Below, piece by piece: positions 63,882 to 64,000 of a stretch of 64,000 nt of DNA (position 1 is the stretch's first letter; the number at the start of each line of letters is the position of its first letter). The stretch covers positions 105,283 through 169,282 of the forward strand of contig JAAYIK010000035.1 of the NCBI GenBank assembly GCA_012523465.1, read 5' to 3'. The notes under the pieces were generated by a model. That model was not told where the DNA came from. It saw nothing but the letters and a program-made list of their open reading frames with translations, and made no database searches. The position numbers and the translations under genes are program-made. This DNA comes from Lysobacteraceae bacterium. Its GTDB lineage: Bacteria; Pseudomonadota; Gammaproteobacteria; Nitrococcales; AK92.

Positions 63882-63905
63882 CATCGTCGGTATTTGTTTT
63901 ATGCT
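63878..63905 (+). promoter_or_regulatory. first of two tandem strong promoters after tyrS
   Basis: TTGACA (63878-63883) and TATGCT (63900-63905) are 16 bases apart, followed by a GC-rich start region (TTCGCGCCC). The -35 overlaps the tyrS stop codon. Consensus -35 and GC-rich discriminator are typical of rRNA promoters. Confidence 0.65.
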
Positions 63906-63963
63906 TTCGCGCCCTTGCTGGCGGAGGTGGCGGCTGGGTCACGGAGCTGGCGGGGGGTGTTGC

Positions 63964-63992
63964 TTGACAGGGCGGGTGGAGGTGACTAGGAT
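63964..63992 (+). promoter_or_regulatory. second tandem promoter, likely of an rRNA operon
   Basis: TTGACA (63964-63969) and TAGGAT (63987-63992) are exactly 17 bases apart, with GCTTGCCC following. Eight bases remain in the window, so the transcribed gene is not seen. Confidence 0.7.
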
Positions 63993-64000
63993 GCTTGCCC

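Noticed and set aside
1..64000. tRNA genes, CRISPR arrays, insertion sequences, prophage or defence loci
   Set aside because: I looked for T-arm-like motifs, regularly spaced repeats, terminal inverted repeats around transposases and known defence domains, and saw none. A tRNAscan-SE and CRISPR finder run would be decisive.

Overview
This is a GC-rich stretch of bacterial chromosome, almost certainly from a gammaproteobacterium. The evidence is gene content and order: fis next to purH-purD, rppH-ptsP, erpA, a two-domain argA, tmcA, an lgt-thyA pair, a CbrA/CbrB-type two-component system, and argC...erpA-anmK-M23 peptidase-tyrS leading into what look like rRNA promoters, an arrangement also known from Pseudomonas. 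Genus and order cannot be fixed by reading alone. I saw no insertion sequences, phage genes, CRISPR arrays or tRNA genes. The window is mostly housekeeping sequence with small accessory patches.

Layout. 1-5000: the end of a transporter gene, a macro-domain protein, an MscS channel overlapping an FAD-linked oxidase gene, then a small stress-type patch (CBS protein with a frameshift, host-attachment protein, small Cys-pair protein, DUF2267). 5000-9600: upp-uraA, YtoQ, a Tat-exported Rieske-like protein that lacks one cluster ligand, and a peroxiredoxin-ankyrin operon. 9700-16700: polysaccharide deacetylase, Bax-like glucosaminidase, an SDR gene broken by an amber codon, a CynX-like MFS permease, an amidase, a PaaI thioesterase and a small membrane protein.

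16750-32900 is a carboxylate-uptake and acetate-activation region: a DUF4212/SSS sodium symporter pair behind a convincing sigma-54 promoter, DUF3422, a frameshifted PBP-OmpA protein, an exonuclease plus cNMP/CBS/nucleotidyltransferase regulator, acs, a CbrB-type sigma-54 activator, a CbrA-type sensor kinase fused to an SSS transporter, and a small membrane protein overlapping the kinase gene (CbrX-like). The natural model is that the kinase senses substrate flux and the activator drives the sigma-54 promoter. 32400-44200: folA, a YgiM-like SH3 protein, lgt-thyA, argE-argA, ilvD, tmcA, a DegQ-type protease with a lipobox, and a small orphan gene. 44200-54000: a PAS-GGDEF protein with a degenerate active site but an intact I-site, an alpha/beta hydrolase, glpX, ppa, prmA-DUF3426-fis-purH-purD, and a HAD phosphatase. 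54000-64000: rppH-ptsP, Fur-type bfd-bfr, hemJ, argC, erpA, anmK, an M23 peptidase, tyrS, and tandem strong promoters at the right edge that probably belong to an rRNA operon.

Three otherwise well-preserved genes each carry one inactivating change (frameshifts near 3625 and 21313, a TAG at 11959). They may be draft-assembly errors or genuine recent pseudogenes; raw reads would decide. The most unusual biology is the sigma-54/CbrAB-like acetate region, the GGDEF protein that may bind rather than make c-di-GMP, and the ligand-deficient Rieske protein.
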